A DNA stretch of 64,000 nt from Podospora pseudocomata. Its lineage: Eukaryota; Ascomycota; Sordariomycetes; Sordariales; Podosporaceae. Positions 33,303 through 44,563 of the stretch are shown one piece after another. A program made the translations under genes and the position numbers. The notes below the pieces were generated by a model that saw only the letters and a program-made list of their open reading frames with translations, searched no databases and was not told where the DNA came from. Numbering within the stretch: position 1 is the first letter of the stretch; each line of letters begins with the position of its first letter. Where the stretch lies: NCBI RefSeq assembly GCF_035222375.1, contig NC_085887.1:1959501-2023500 (forward strand), in the 5' to 3' direction.

Positions 33303-36288
33303 TCAACGATGTGCTTCGATAGAGAACATCCACCAGACTAGAGGGCAATTGAAATGTACGATACTTGTTTGCCGATGGAGTAGATGTTGATGATTGGCCT
33401 CTGAGGCATTAGATCCAAAAGTGAGCAGGGTGAGGTGGTTAGTGAAAGCAAGAATAAATGGTGCACAATATTCAACCAGAAAGAAGTCCTCCACTGTCTC
33501 AATTTCCAAAGTCTCGCCATGCATCATCCCGTGACAATAAACCTCTCCTAGGTATTCGTATGTCTGCTTTGGCTCACCATCATCACCCGTGTAATTGCTA
33601 ACAGCCGTAGGTCTGAGCATGTACAGGACCGAGGTATCATGAAATGCCACTATGACATCTCCTGTCTGAGCTGCGACCGGTCCCATCCCCACATCTCGTT
33701 AATCCTCTGTCAGGAACGGGCTTTTATGGTCCATCTGTTCTAGTCGATCTATGCAAGGGAAGGGGTTTACTAGCTGCGCTCTGACTTCCTCCTTCCGCAT
33801 TCCCGCGCGCACTAGATCCAAGATGCCATTCTTTACGAATTCTTCTTTTTGCAGAAGAGACATAATCTTGGAAAGCGCTGGATAAACTGACAGTTTACCG
33901 CCGGCTTCAGCTTCACACATGGCCTTCTCCAGGTATGCAAACTCCAATATCAGTTTGAGACGTGTCAGGTCCTCGGTCTGGGCCCGGGGGCTTTGTCGAT
34001 ACTTTACAGTGACGGTGTCTCCGAGCATAATCCGTAAAGACGCGTCGCGGTCTTCGCAAAAAGACAGCTGGCAGAGTTGCTCCACTTCAATATAGTAGTC
34101 GAGATAGTGCTTCCGGCTCGATTGCCCCGAAGTACCATGGCTTGCCTACACGTCCAACCTGGCCAATTCGGATGCCTTGCAGGTCTAGAACTCTTTCGTT
34201 GTTCGACTTGATCAATTGTGTCGTTGCTTCTTTGCCTGTTGGGCTATAAACCCAGAATCTGGGGTGGTCATTGGTTGCTAAAGCGATGGTAGTGCGGTAG
34301 TGTGAGAAACCCGGGACCCAAGACGGCAGCCTTTTTGCCACCTCGTCTCCGACTCGGCCAACGATTCGTTTAAGGAATTGGGCCATTTCAAGTATAACTC
34401 CAAGATGTTCCATTTTCTCAATGATAGTGCGTGCGACTTGGGTGTAAAGGATATCGGCGGTCATACTTTCTGAGTAATCCGGAGCAATGGCATCTGGCGC
34501 GTCGGGAGCAAGAAGTCCCAATAATCCGTGGACTCTATCTCGAGGATCGCTTGATGTTATGTACGGCCAACTGTCAGCGTAAACCAACCAACCAGAATAA
34601 GCCCCACAAATTCTGGAAACCCGGAACATCCTTGCTCATGGCCTGTCCTCTTGGTTGAGGGGTAGGAGGATGTCCTCGCCAATACGAGTACCTTAATCCG
34701 ATGAAAACAACAAGGGGGTTCTGTGCAGCGAGACTAGGAAGTTCACAGTGTTCCATCACCTTCATGAGCTGGTGATAGACATTCCACACTCTATCATTGC
34801 AGCTTGCTGAGGACAGCCAGCAACCACGCACCCAAGCTGCCTTCTCAACCTTTCCGCCACCCATAACCCCATTGAACAAGACTTGGCTTCAATCTTGTGG
34901 TCACCTGAAAGAAATAATGCTTCCCTCGCCAACACGAACTCCTGGAGTACCCAAATTCGACTGAACCATGGCTGGCTCCACCAAATGACAATATTCTTCT
35001 GTAATGCCATACCATCCTCCCTGTTCTGACCGAACAAAACCCGAGCAGCTCTCGCAGCAAGAACCAAGACCCTTTCAGCTCCCTCCAGTTCCTCTTGGGT
35101 CTGTTCCTCGCGGAGATCGGTGTCAGGGTACAACATCACCATGGTCTCGAGAAACCTGAGCCACTCCCCCGCCGTGGGTTCCAAGCCATCACCGACTAAA
35201 CCCCCGAATCCCTCCATTCCCCAGCTTTCTTCAGCTTCTGTATGAACTTGGCTTGCTCAGACCTGTCCTCGGATATTTCAGAGGGGAAAGGGCCGAGCCA
35301 GATCAGTACTTTGTCAGCCTTGGTATATATCTTCCCCATCATCGGCACTTGCTCATTCTTCTCCACCGTGTCCTGCTGTTGATGTCACACGGGCCCACGA
35401 CTCAGTGCCCCTAGACAGTACACACTCCAACCAACAATAGCCCAACGATATGCCCAGGATCAGAATATCTGGGGCCGGCAACCAACTGAGCCCACCGGGG
35501 CTCAGCGGAGGCATCACAGCGACCACCACGAAGGCAGAACCAGGGTGCCGATACGGGTTGGTTGGGCAGGAGGGACTGAGGACCCATACGAGCTGCAAGA
35601 AGACTGCAGGACAGGAATCATATGTACCTATTACTGGTGGAATCAGTGGCCAGGACGCCGAAGGAGGTGCCCGGCCAAGGCAGACAGATAAGACAGGTTC
35701 GAGGACCAGGGAGCTCAGAACGGTCCTGGGGATCCGGAGGACTATAAGTAGGCCTTGCCTTTCCTACCCAAATGGCAAGGGGCAAGGACCTTGAGGCCAT
35801 AACAGATTATTATACTGAGTTGAACTACCTGTTCCAAGCCGAGATACTCCCCTTGTCACAGTTGATGTAGATCTGGTTGACCCAGAGGAGCAATGGCTCT
35901 GGTGATGACTCTGACTTGGTTATTTGCACCAACCCGTTCATAAGTGACGGGGTGATGTAGATCGCTGACAAGGGCGAATCAGGTACCAAGCCCCGAATCG
36001 TCCTCATCGTGCTGGTCAATGTAAAGGGGCTCGGTCGCGTCGCTGGTGCCCGAGGCATAAGACAAGACTGCAAATGGCGACAGCGCATCTATCGATGCCA
36101 CTGACATGTTGCATTTGATTTGGGAGTTGGTCGACGCAAGAAGTACCCTGGCCGAATGCAACGGCTGGGTATAGCTTGATCAGTCGGATGTGAGTGGATG
36201 CGTTTGGGAGTGGGATGTGGGTATAAGGGTGGATCATCGCCTCCTCATGAATATTAGATTGTAGGTTGGCATCGTGAGTTGGCTTCAT
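33303..36288 (-). pseudogene. Decayed HET-domain gene interrupted by a solo LTR
   Basis: Minus-strand pieces run in HET order. The N-terminal part includes STHIRLIKLYPAV, SIDALSPFAVLSYASGTSDA and LLLWVNQIYIN (35870-36288). It is followed, after the LTR at 35383-35861, by QQDTVEKNEQVPMMGKIYTKADKVLIWLG. Then come WWSQPWFSRIWVLQEFVLAREA, SSDPRDRVHGLLGLLAPDAPDAI and a C-terminal portion to 33303. The pieces are in different frames, so the gene is broken in addition to the LTR insertion. It is head to head with the intact HET gene at 36421, with only about 130 bp between them, suggesting a former divergent HET pair. Confidence 0.82.
35383..35861 (+). mobile_element. Solo LTR, family A, longer copy (479 bp)
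   Basis: Begins TGTCACACGGGCC and ends CCCCTTGTCACA. The 5-bp target duplication GTTGA lies at 35378-35382 and 35862-35866. A TATA-like CTATAAGTAGG lies about 120 bp before the end, as in a plus-strand LTR. It shares ends and internal blocks with the copy at 25289-25641. It is inserted in the coding part of a HET gene. No internal retroelement genes remain. Confidence 0.85.
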
Positions 36289-36420
36289 TGTGGGATGTCA
36301 GAGACTGTCATCGTGGCTTGGCCTGACGAGATGAAACTATCAGTGCGGAGCTTGGGGCTGGTCCAAGTTCTATCGACAAGTGTTGTCAGTCCGATCCGAA
36401 CCACCGAGAAAGGGTGACCA

Positions 36421-38397
36421 ATGAGCAACGTCGATAACAGCCTAGATTTCTTCCCTCACCCCGCATTGGCTCGCTGCGCCTCACACCGCAAACCTTCACC
36501 TTTGACCTCAACAGCTATGGCTTCATTACCACCATACCAGTACCAACCGCTCGACCTCGATGCCGACTCGATCCGTCTCGTCCGACTATGCAAAGGATTG
36601 TCCAATGAGCAGATCCACTGCGAGCTTCTCGAGACCTACGTTCATGCCTCCAAAGGCGTCCCATACGAAGCACTCTCGTACACATGGGGAACCATAGATC
36701 GCGAGGAATCCATCATTGTTGGCCGCAATTCAACCTTGCAGGTGACGGAGAACCTGTATACCGCCCTTGTGAACCTCAGACACCCACATACTGATAGGTT
36801 ATTGTGGATTGATGCGATATGCATCGATCAAAACAATGACAAGGAACGGGGCCACCAGGTTGGTCAAATGAGGAAAATCTATCAGAATGCCGAGGAGGTC
36901 CTTGTGTGGCTGGGTCCCGGAAGAACTGCTGAAGCACAGTTGGCCATGAAGTTCCTGGAAGAAGTCAATGAACAGCTTTCGGCAACTGACCAACTGTGGA
37001 GCTGGAAACTTCGTCGAGAAAATTGGAGGTCAGAATTGAATTGGCGGAAAAGGAAGAAGTTTTTGGAGCGGCTTCCAGACACGACATTGGCAGAGTACCG
37101 GGGAGCTTTGGAGGGCCTGCTTGCGAGTCCTTGGTTTAGACGCGTCTGGATCATTCAGGAGGTTGCCTGCTCAAAGAAGGCCAGAATTATGTGTGGCCGA
37201 AAGAGCATACCATCGAGGACGTTTGCTATTGCGCCAGAGTTTCTCAATTCCGCGGTCGATGATCATGTGCAGGCAATCCTTGATGTGATGCCGGGCTTCC
37301 GAAGATCTGAATCGTGGTGGAGTCACACTCGGACTCTGGGAATTCTCTTACGGAAATTCAGAGACAGTCAGGCGACTGACATTCGAGACAAAGTCTTTGC
37401 GCTACTTGGTATGGCGCCGGACGCAGAAGCCGAGATCACGCCAGACTATGAAACGGATACCCGGCAGATTGTCCAAAAAACAGCCTCCTTTCTTGTATTC
37501 GGGAAGGTTGTTGATAAGAAAACATACGAGTTTCCGTTGTGGTCATTGCGTGAGCTGCCTGAGAAGACGGATGAGATGGTCGAAGAAGCGCTTCACAGAA
37601 TGATGAGCGGAGGAGGGATCTTATCAACCGATGTCTGGATACATGTTCCCGTCAGCCTTGATCCTGCCGACTTGCTAAACGGTTGGAATACTCGTGGCGA
37701 GTATGGCCAGTATAGCACGGGCTTTGTGCGATGGAACGATCAGCAAATCCTAATGAAGCTTGCGAGATTCGTTTTTCGAGAGGCATTAGACACTCTCGCT
37801 TTGCTAGGGCCCGAACCTAACCTTGGCCAAAAAGCGTTTCGACCGTCAGTGTCACTAGCTGTATGCCTGGCAGCCCAGTATCAGCAATGGAAGGTTGTGA
37901 AGTTGCTGATCGGGTATCCGACAGCTGTTCGAAAGTCGGATATGGACAGCCTTGAATCGCCGGGGCTGACAAGAGCTATCTGGATGGCAGCTTGGAAGCG
38001 TCACTTGAAGATGATACGCCTGATCAAATATGGCGTGGACCTCGATGCAAAGTGGGAACATGGAGATTTGGAGCGAGCAGATGCAATTGATCTTTTCAAT
38101 GCCCTTGTTGTAGTCGACGGCGCCTCTGATTCAGCTCTGCCCGAGTTTGACGACTCTGGAACCAATCTGATTGGTTGGTGGCATATCTATGTTCGAGAGG
38201 TCAAGATTATGGAATTGCTGGCAGCCCGTGGTGTCCCGTTGGACCAAATTTTGGCGTTTCCGAGTCGCAAGAACTGGGTTAGTAATGCGCCCAGAATTGT
38301 CGAAACGTTTATCATGCATGGTATGGAAATTGGACCCGTGTGCAAAGCTCTTTGCAAAGCTTCGGGTGTTGGGGTGGTAGACGGCTATGAGGATTGA
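36421..38397 (+). CDS. HET-domain protein, intact
   Basis: Single-exon frame of 658 residues; a second ATG at 36517 (626 residues) has an equally good context and may be the true start. The HET domain spans roughly residues 80-270, with YEALSYTWGTIDREESI, LLWIDAICIDQNNDKERGHQVGQM, EEVLVWLGPGR, PWFRRVWIIQEVACSKKARI and later TDIRDKVFALLGMAPDAEAEITPDY. The C-terminal 200 residues form helical, ankyrin-like repeats (SLAVCLAAQYQQWKVVKLLI, AIWMAAWKRHLKMIRLIKYGVDLD). HET proteins cause cell death on fusion of incompatible strains; a partner cannot be named. It is divergent from a broken HET gene, and its 3' end overlaps the gene at 38385 by 13 bp. Confidence 0.9.
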   Translation: MSNVDNSLDFFPHPALARCASHRKPSPLTSTAMASLPPYQYQPLDLDADSIRLVRLCKGLSNEQIHCELLETYVHASKGVPYEALSYTWGTIDREESIIVGRNSTLQVTENLYTALVNLRHPHTDRLLWIDAICIDQNNDKERGHQVGQMRKIYQNAEEVLVWLGPGRTAEAQLAMKFLEEVNEQLSATDQLWSWKLRRENWRSELNWRKRKKFLERLPDTTLAEYRGALEGLLASPWFRRVWIIQEVACSKKARIMCGRKSIPSRTFAIAPEFLNSAVDDHVQAILDVMPGFRRSESWWSHTRTLGILLRKFRDSQATDIRDKVFALLGMAPDAEAEITPDYETDTRQIVQKTASFLVFGKVVDKKTYEFPLWSLRELPEKTDEMVEEALHRMMSGGGILSTDVWIHVPVSLDPADLLNGWNTRGEYGQYSTGFVRWNDQQILMKLARFVFREALDTLALLGPEPNLGQKAFRPSVSLAVCLAAQYQQWKVVKLLIGYPTAVRKSDMDSLESPGLTRAIWMAAWKRHLKMIRLIKYGVDLDAKWEHGDLERADAIDLFNALVVVDGASDSALPEFDDSGTNLIGWWHIYVREVKIMELLAARGVPLDQILAFPSRKNWVSNAPRIVETFIMHGMEIGPVCKALCKASGVGVVDGYED

Positions 38398-38987
38398 GAG
38401 AGCTTCATGATATCCAAGTTTAAAATATCCTTTGACACATTCTGCCAGGCCGCCCAACCATCTTCTCCGAGATCTTCCCCGATCTCATTGCCTTGGATCT
38501 TGAACACAAACGCATCTCCAGCAAAGCACCGAGTCCTTCCGAAAATGGCCTCGGGAAACCTCTCATTCTTGGGCAGATTGTCGAGATCGAAGGAGTAGAA
38601 CAAAATGTAGAGTCCGTTGCAGCTTGCCAAAGGCTGGTTCTCTAGACAGAATGTCTCAATGTCTCGCCATTGCCACCCTTGTTCTGTCTTCCAGTATGGG
38701 CGGAGGTCTGGGATATGTCCCCAACAAGCATCGGGGCCGGTTTCAACACCGTGGGTAGTTGTCGTGATGGTCAAGAGGTGAGGCTCTATTGAAGGATCAG
38801 ATGGAAAGCGGATGCCTCGGATCGTGACGAGGGTGGGAGGTGTTGGAGGGTCGTCGACATGAAGAGAGAATACAGAAGCGATGAAGCGTAAGGAATCGTT
38901 CAGGAAAGAAGCCATCACTCCGTCCAACTGAGCTGGAAGAGTTCGTTGTCGTGCGGGGTCAGTGGACTCAGCAGTTGCACCTTCCAT
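38385..38987 (-). CDS. Hypothetical protein, 200 residues
   Basis: A single-exon frame, tail to tail with the HET gene and overlapping its last 13 bp. Composition is globular, with acidic patches and several Trp (WGHIPDLRPYWKTEQGWQWRDIETF), without signal peptide, membrane helix or recognised motif. An internal ATG (MASFLNDSL, residue 25) could also start it. I do not recognise the family. The tight convergent packing with a HET gene may be incidental. Confidence 0.55.
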   Translation of the reverse strand: MEGATAESTDPARQRTLPAQLDGVMASFLNDSLRFIASVFSLHVDDPPTPPTLVTIRGIRFPSDPSIEPHLLTITTTTHGVETGPDACWGHIPDLRPYWKTEQGWQWRDIETFCLENQPLASCNGLYILFYSFDLDNLPKNERFPEAIFGRTRCFAGDAFVFKIQGNEIGEDLGEDGWAAWQNVSKDILNLDIMKLSQSS

Positions 38988-39638
38988 GTGTCAATTTGCT
39001 CCCGTGGGGTGGTGGGACAAAAGGTTGACAGCCAATCCCAGGGCATCGATATCAATTAATGGTCATTCTTTTGGCCTGGGTTTGTTGGAGCCCCTGTCTG
39101 CTCTATGATGCGTGATGTTGTGGCCTGGGCAGAGATCAATGTATCAAGCAACCGAGCGTCAAGATTTGATATCATTCCACAGCCAACAACTATGGTCCCG
39201 ATGCAATGGAATCAGATCGATTAAAACATCTATTATCTATCCATTGTGCTGCTAATCACCGCTTTGTTCCAGTTCTTGGTATGGCTATGACAAGATTTAC
39301 CCAAGAGTCGAGGCGCGTTTGATCTCCCGCCAAAGTGACACATTGAGCACTGACAAGGCTGCAGATAACTTCATGATCGACAGGCTAAATCCTTTCTGGT
39401 GCACCACATGAAGCCGAAGCGAGCACCTCACCAAAACACCGGGCACTATCTGCATTTGCTCTCGAGGCGGTGGAAACATCCGAGATGATGACGATCGAGG
39501 ACAATGCCGACACCATATTACCCTGATCCTCTCCAAAACCGATACTCAAATGCCTTCTTTTTTCTTTTGCATTGCGGCTGGCCCCATACACCCATTTTTC
39601 AAGAGTCATGAGCCTACATTTTCTTCAACATAGGAAAG
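38988..39638. other. Divergent intergenic region
   Basis: Promoter region for the hypothetical gene (minus) and the membrane protein gene (plus). No repeat or further gene recognised. Confidence 0.5.
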
Positions 39639-41090
39639 ATGTGGCAGCTCTTCGCCTCCGGTTCGCTCAGCGGCTCCCTATTTTTCGCCCTCTTTTCCCT
39701 CGGCCCATTGGCTGAAGCAGCACAGTGCTATGGTATAAACGGACAAAAGACGTCGGGGACACAGTGCAGTCGTGACGCTACAGGAACAGGTTCTTCTCAC
39801 TCATCATGTTGTGATGAGAGCAGGCAAGAAGCCTGTCTCTCCAGTGGCCTCTGTTTCGCAACTCAGAGAGGGGACAATCACACGTTTTGGTCTCAAGGAT
39901 GCACTGACCCAACGGGAATGGACCCGGCTTGTCCATCTTACTGTGGGAGGTCGAGCCAGTACATATCTATGCCGATACAGCCATCATATACGATGCTTCA
40001 CTGCGGAAGCGGCGCCTGGTGTTGCTGTTACGACAACCTCGGAATGGCATGTAATCAGGCGCAATGTTGTGCACGAAACTTTACCCTTTCTCGAGGATTA
40101 GGAACCGTAACGAGGCAGTTCGATAATAATGGCGACAGTGTCAGTATCTCTAGTAACGGAGGAGCGAACCCCGAGAATACAATAGACAACCCAATGCCCG
40201 GTTTACCTGCCAATATGCCCCCTTGGATGCGCCTCGTTCCCGTCATCGCAGCCGGTCTGCTTGCTTCACTTCTTCTTGCCAGCATCGTTGCACTTGGATT
40301 TTCTTGCACACAGAATAGAAGATTACGGCGCCAGGTTGAATCACTCCAAAATCTCAACACTAGTCTCACCACCGAAAAGCTACGAAGTTATAGCATATCC
40401 CGTTCCAGCCCAACTCCGTCGGCGAGGCCAAGTGTTTCTGCCCCATCAGCTCCGCCTCTACTGATTACAACAGCGGCAGCGAACGACGATCTGGTCAGCT
40501 CAGAGCCCAAGACTTCAGTTGAAGACTACCTTCCACCGATATCCGCTCGGTCTCCGTTGACAGCAAATACTCCCTCGAGGTCGCCACATGATGGCCCAAG
40601 CCGGACCGCAATGGAGAGGAGGCCATCATCAGCATGGGTCCTTGAAAACAGCTACGCAAATGAAGAGCCAATCCGCACCCCAAGAACTCCCATCACTGCG
40701 GCGTATCACCATCACCTGTCAATGGTCAACCAAGCCCTAGGTCCATCGTCGGCGAGATCTATGTATGGGGTTGGGTCATCAGATCCTTTTCCCCAAACCC
40801 ATCCACAGCACCACCATTATCAACATCCGCAAGAAGGTCAGTGGCATGGACCACCTGGATACCCTATCGCTATGCCATCACCAGTCAGGGCCGCCGCTCA
40901 CGAGGAGCAAAGACCGAGCTGGCCAATACGGGAGGGACAGAACGCGAGGTACACTACGTACACTCAGAGCGGGTATTTCCCGGACCAATCTGAATCATAC
41001 AACAGCAGTACGCCGCCAGAGTATCAGTATGAAGTGGGGGGTAATTCGATTTCGGAACTGCCGGGGTCAGCAGAGCGAGGGAAACGTTGA
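39639..41090 (+). CDS. Single-pass membrane protein with cysteine-rich ectodomain
   Basis: Single exon, 483 residues. Residues 1-28 are a signal peptide. Residues 29-195 form an ectodomain with 16 cysteines, including a CC, a CCC and a CC, plus N-glycosylation sites NHT and NFT. Residues 198-222 are one membrane helix (LVPVIAAGLLASLLLASIVA), followed by RRLRR, which sets the tail in the cytoplasm. The remaining 255 residues are Ser/Pro-rich with His-rich runs (HPQHHHYQHPQ) and many SP/TP sites, typical of a phosphorylated tail. This is the layout of fungal surface sensors, but no WSC or other named domain is clear. Confidence 0.8.
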   Translation: MWQLFASGSLSGSLFFALFSLGPLAEAAQCYGINGQKTSGTQCSRDATGTGSSHSSCCDESRQEACLSSGLCFATQRGDNHTFWSQGCTDPTGMDPACPSYCGRSSQYISMPIQPSYTMLHCGSGAWCCCYDNLGMACNQAQCCARNFTLSRGLGTVTRQFDNNGDSVSISSNGGANPENTIDNPMPGLPANMPPWMRLVPVIAAGLLASLLLASIVALGFSCTQNRRLRRQVESLQNLNTSLTTEKLRSYSISRSSPTPSARPSVSAPSAPPLLITTAAANDDLVSSEPKTSVEDYLPPISARSPLTANTPSRSPHDGPSRTAMERRPSSAWVLENSYANEEPIRTPRTPITAAYHHHLSMVNQALGPSSARSMYGVGSSDPFPQTHPQHHHYQHPQEGQWHGPPGYPIAMPSPVRAAAHEEQRPSWPIREGQNARYTTYTQSGYFPDQSESYNSSTPPEYQYEVGGNSISELPGSAERGKR

Positions 41091-42756
41091 GATATAGTTT
41101 GAGACTAAAACACGGGGTTAGCTTTGAGTTACCTCAGCCATGTTTGTAATGCCATTTTGCGACTTTTTAGAGTCTGGCTAGTCACGGAAATGTAATTCAT
41201 GATCCATTTCAACCAAGCTTGACTCTCGGTAGTCAGTATAGTCAACACAAGCTTCTCACTAGTGGAAGTGCAAAACCCTCCTCGAACACACAACCCCAGC
41301 ACCATAGTAACACAAAAACATTAACCCTAAACGCCGCAGGCAGCTCCCAACCGTTGTTGTACTCCCTCCAACGCTCGGCAACAGTTCTCATCTTGGTACC
41401 ATCGTGGCTGAGCAATCATGGATGCCTGTACGCCGCAAACACCGGGAAATTCCATGTGAAGTCAACACAAGCTTTATTGATGAATCAAGGCGGTGCAAAG
41501 CCACGCCCGCCCGTTGAGCCAAGTTTGTGCGTGCTTGGCGGGTACTCGCATACAATAACAGCACCGTTTTCTCTACCGCAGGAAACCTTTCCAAAAGCAC
41601 TTTGTGTATTGTATGTATGCCGGCCCTCGCCTAACACAACATCTTCTCGATATAGGAAAAAAAACTCTACTTCATATCCGAAACTTGCCGAACGAAACGG
41701 GTAGAGGCGTCGGGGAAGATGGGCTGGCTGTGAACAGCAGATGTGTGTGTGCGTCGGCGGCACGGGTTGGTGTGATCCCGAGCATGATGGAACAATGAAG
41801 TCGAACCCAAAGAACGCGGTGCCACCACCAAATACAGACCCTTCCACCGAAGAGGATGACGACGCCAGAAAGCCACATCAGCGGGTGTGGAACTTCATTC
41901 CCGTTTTGCGTGTTTCCTAAACTCCGAGAAGCTTTGAACTTTCGAATATCTTATCAGTGCGGAAGGCATTACGCCCCACACGGGAGAGCTCTAACGCACT
42001 AGATAGAAGCCGCCATGAAACAATGAACAAAGCTCGGTGATGGCAACAAACATGCTCCATGACATAATTGCAAGATAGGCGGATCGAAAAACAAAGGACA
42101 AGAAAAAGTCCGTGGAAAGGGTACTCCCGAGACCCACAGACAACCTCATCTCAAGCTCCTTACCCTACGAGGACATTCTGGGTAACGTACCTATCCAAGA
42201 CGGACCCCCCTAGCTTTGAAGCTTGTTTCCCTACGGGGATAGTTACCAGTTAGTCAACAGCACATTCAACATTCACAAATCATCGAAAGCACAATCAAAA
42301 CATTATGGTAATAGTAGTCTGTATTGATGGCACCTTTTCATCGGCCCCGTGGTATCAAGAAAAAGAGACAACAAACTTTGCAAAAACAAAAAAAAAAACC
42401 CATGAAAATCCCAAATTTGATCCCCCAAAGCTCCCCCCCAAACCCCCAACCAGCTCTCTTTTCCAGAAACACTGAAAGGCGCTTGTAAGAAAACCTCCCG
42501 ATCAAATTCCATTTCATTCCCTTCAGATTCATACCCCTCACCCATCCGCCCCATCAAAGACATTACATATGCGAGCCCAACATTCAAAAAAGACATCAAA
42601 TGCCATCATGGACGCTCGCTAGATAGATTTGCAAGCGAACTCCTAAATCGCCAAAAAAAAAAAAAGACTCAAAACTCCCATCTAACTGAACCCGTTTGAT
42701 ACCGGTAAAGTATGTACAAAACGGAAGAATAGACGGAATGTGCTGGGCTTTTTTTT
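41091..42756. other. Intergenic, nothing recognised
   Basis: 3' flanks of the membrane protein and permease genes, which face each other. There are A-runs near 42390 and 42653 and a T-run just before the permease stop codon. Confidence 0.5.
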
Positions 42757-44563
42757 TTAGACGAAGACAGTATGCAAGACGCGCTTCCAGGCGGGCATCT
42801 GAGCAAGCCTCTCGCGGTACTCGTTGATCTCGTCCCAGGGGAGCTCGCGGCGGCCAGTGTCAACATCGATCTGGTCGGTGCGGAGCCAACCTGTTCGCTT
42901 CCAGATGAAACCACCGATCCAGAAGACGATGACGACGGGAAGGGCGAGGTAAGACTTGAAGAAGCCCTCGACATCGTTGAAGCCGCCGCCGACGGGGCAG
43001 ATGGCGACGAAAAGCTGAGCGATCAAGACGAGGATGACGAGGAGGAGGCCGAGGTAAGAGCCATAGACACCACCAGCGGCCTTGAAGGGAATCTCATCCA
43101 GAGTGTGACCCTGGAGAGCCCAAGCCTTGCGGAAGCGGATATGGGCCAAGCAGATGGAACCCCAGGTGAAGAGGGCGGCAAGACCAGACAAGGCGAGGAG
43201 CCAGTCGAAGACAACGACACCGGAAGTGCTCAGGTTGACATAGGCGAGGGGGCCGAAAGCGCAAACGAAGAGCACGGAGATGAGAGGGCGGCCGGAGCGG
43301 TCGATGTAGGAGAAGATCTTGGGGGCATAACCCTGCTGGGAAAGGGCAGTGAGGGTACGGGAACCACCATAGACGGAGGAAACACCGATGGAAAGGACGG
43401 AGACCAAGATAATGACGTTCATGAACGAATCATAGCCGTAAAGCTTGGCATCGAGACCGACCAGGACGAAGGGAGAAGCATCGACGTTGATGTACGGGTT
43501 GTCACCACCGAGGAGACGGTCGTCATCGTGGCGGATGAGGAGACCGATGAAGGTGAGACCCAGGATGTAGAAGAGGGTGATACGCCAGAACACCTGCTTG
43601 ATGGCACCGGGAAGAGACTTGACGGGGTTGCGGGCCTCAGCAGCGGCAAGACCGACCAGCTCAGTTCCGGAGAAGGAGAAAGCAGCAGTGACGAAGACGG
43701 AGCAGAAGCCACGGAAGCCGTTGGCGAAAGCGCCAGGATCTTGCCAAAGCTTGCCACCAGAGTATTCGTCGTAAGCGCTGTCCTTGGGACCACCGCCACA
43801 GACGAGGACGACGGCAATGATCATGAAGACGACAGTCGCTCCGAGCTTGAGAACCGAAGACCAGAACTCCTCCTCAGCGTATCCGAGAGTGCCGAAAACG
43901 TTGACGAAGATGATGGCAAACATGAAGACGGTGATCCAGACAGCTGCAAAAAAGAAGCCATTGTCAGTATCCCGTTGTTTGATTGTTCTGGGTGCTTTGT
44001 GCATGGTTACAGTGTCAGAACTTACCGACATTGACGTCTTTCGTCCAGTATTCAATTGTGATACCGCAGACCGTGAGTTCAAGAGGCAAGACGATAGACC
44101 ATTGCATGACGTAGTTCCAGCCCATGGCGAAACCCCAGGAAGGATCGATGAAGCGAGTAGAGTACGTGTAGAAACCACCAGAGACAGGGAACATGACAGC
44201 AAGTTCGCCGAGAGCGTAGACCGTGTTGAACATCATAATACCAATGATGGAGAAATCGATGAGGAGGGTTGCGGGACCACCGGTAGCGAGGGCCTTTCCG
44301 GAACCGACGAAGAAACCAGCACCGATAGAACCACCGATGGCAATCATGTGCAGATGGCGGCCTTTCATGGTGCGGTCGAGAGAGTCGATGGCGGCGCCAT
44401 CGCCACGTCTCTGGAAGGACTTGAGGTTGAGGCCATTGCGAGTCCAGAAGTCCTCTTGGTCGCGATGCTGGTTGATGGCATCACCACCGTGGGTGAACTG
44501 TGGGGGAGGAACCTCCTTCTCAGGAGTGACAGGGAGGGGTCCCTTCTCTTCTGAGGACGACAT
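42757..44563 (-). CDS. Amino acid permease (yeast AAT/APC family)
   Basis: Two exons, 44563-44026 and 43943-42757, separated by an 82-bp GTAAGT...GCAG intron, encode 574 residues. The cytoplasmic N-terminus leads to LKGRHLHMIAIGGSIGAG-type sequence (here MKGRHLHMIAIGGSIGAGFF), the hallmark of fungal amino acid permeases in helix 1. About twelve hydrophobic segments follow. GTELVGLAAAEARNPVKSLPGAIKQVFWRI and SVYGGSRTLTALSQQGYAPKIF are further family signatures. The C-terminus ends WDEINEYRERLAQMPAWKRVLHTVFV. It imports amino acids at the plasma membrane with protons. The specific substrate is not readable. Confidence 0.93.

Noticed and set aside
25289-35861. A full-length LTR retrotransposon bounded by the two family A LTRs
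   Set aside because: Target duplications differ and the interval holds host genes, so they are two solo LTRs.
42772-44034. Plus-strand open frame of 420 codons, rich in Asp/Glu
   Set aside because: It lies entirely antisense to the amino acid permease exon. Its acidic composition is what third-position GC bias in the permease produces on the other strand.
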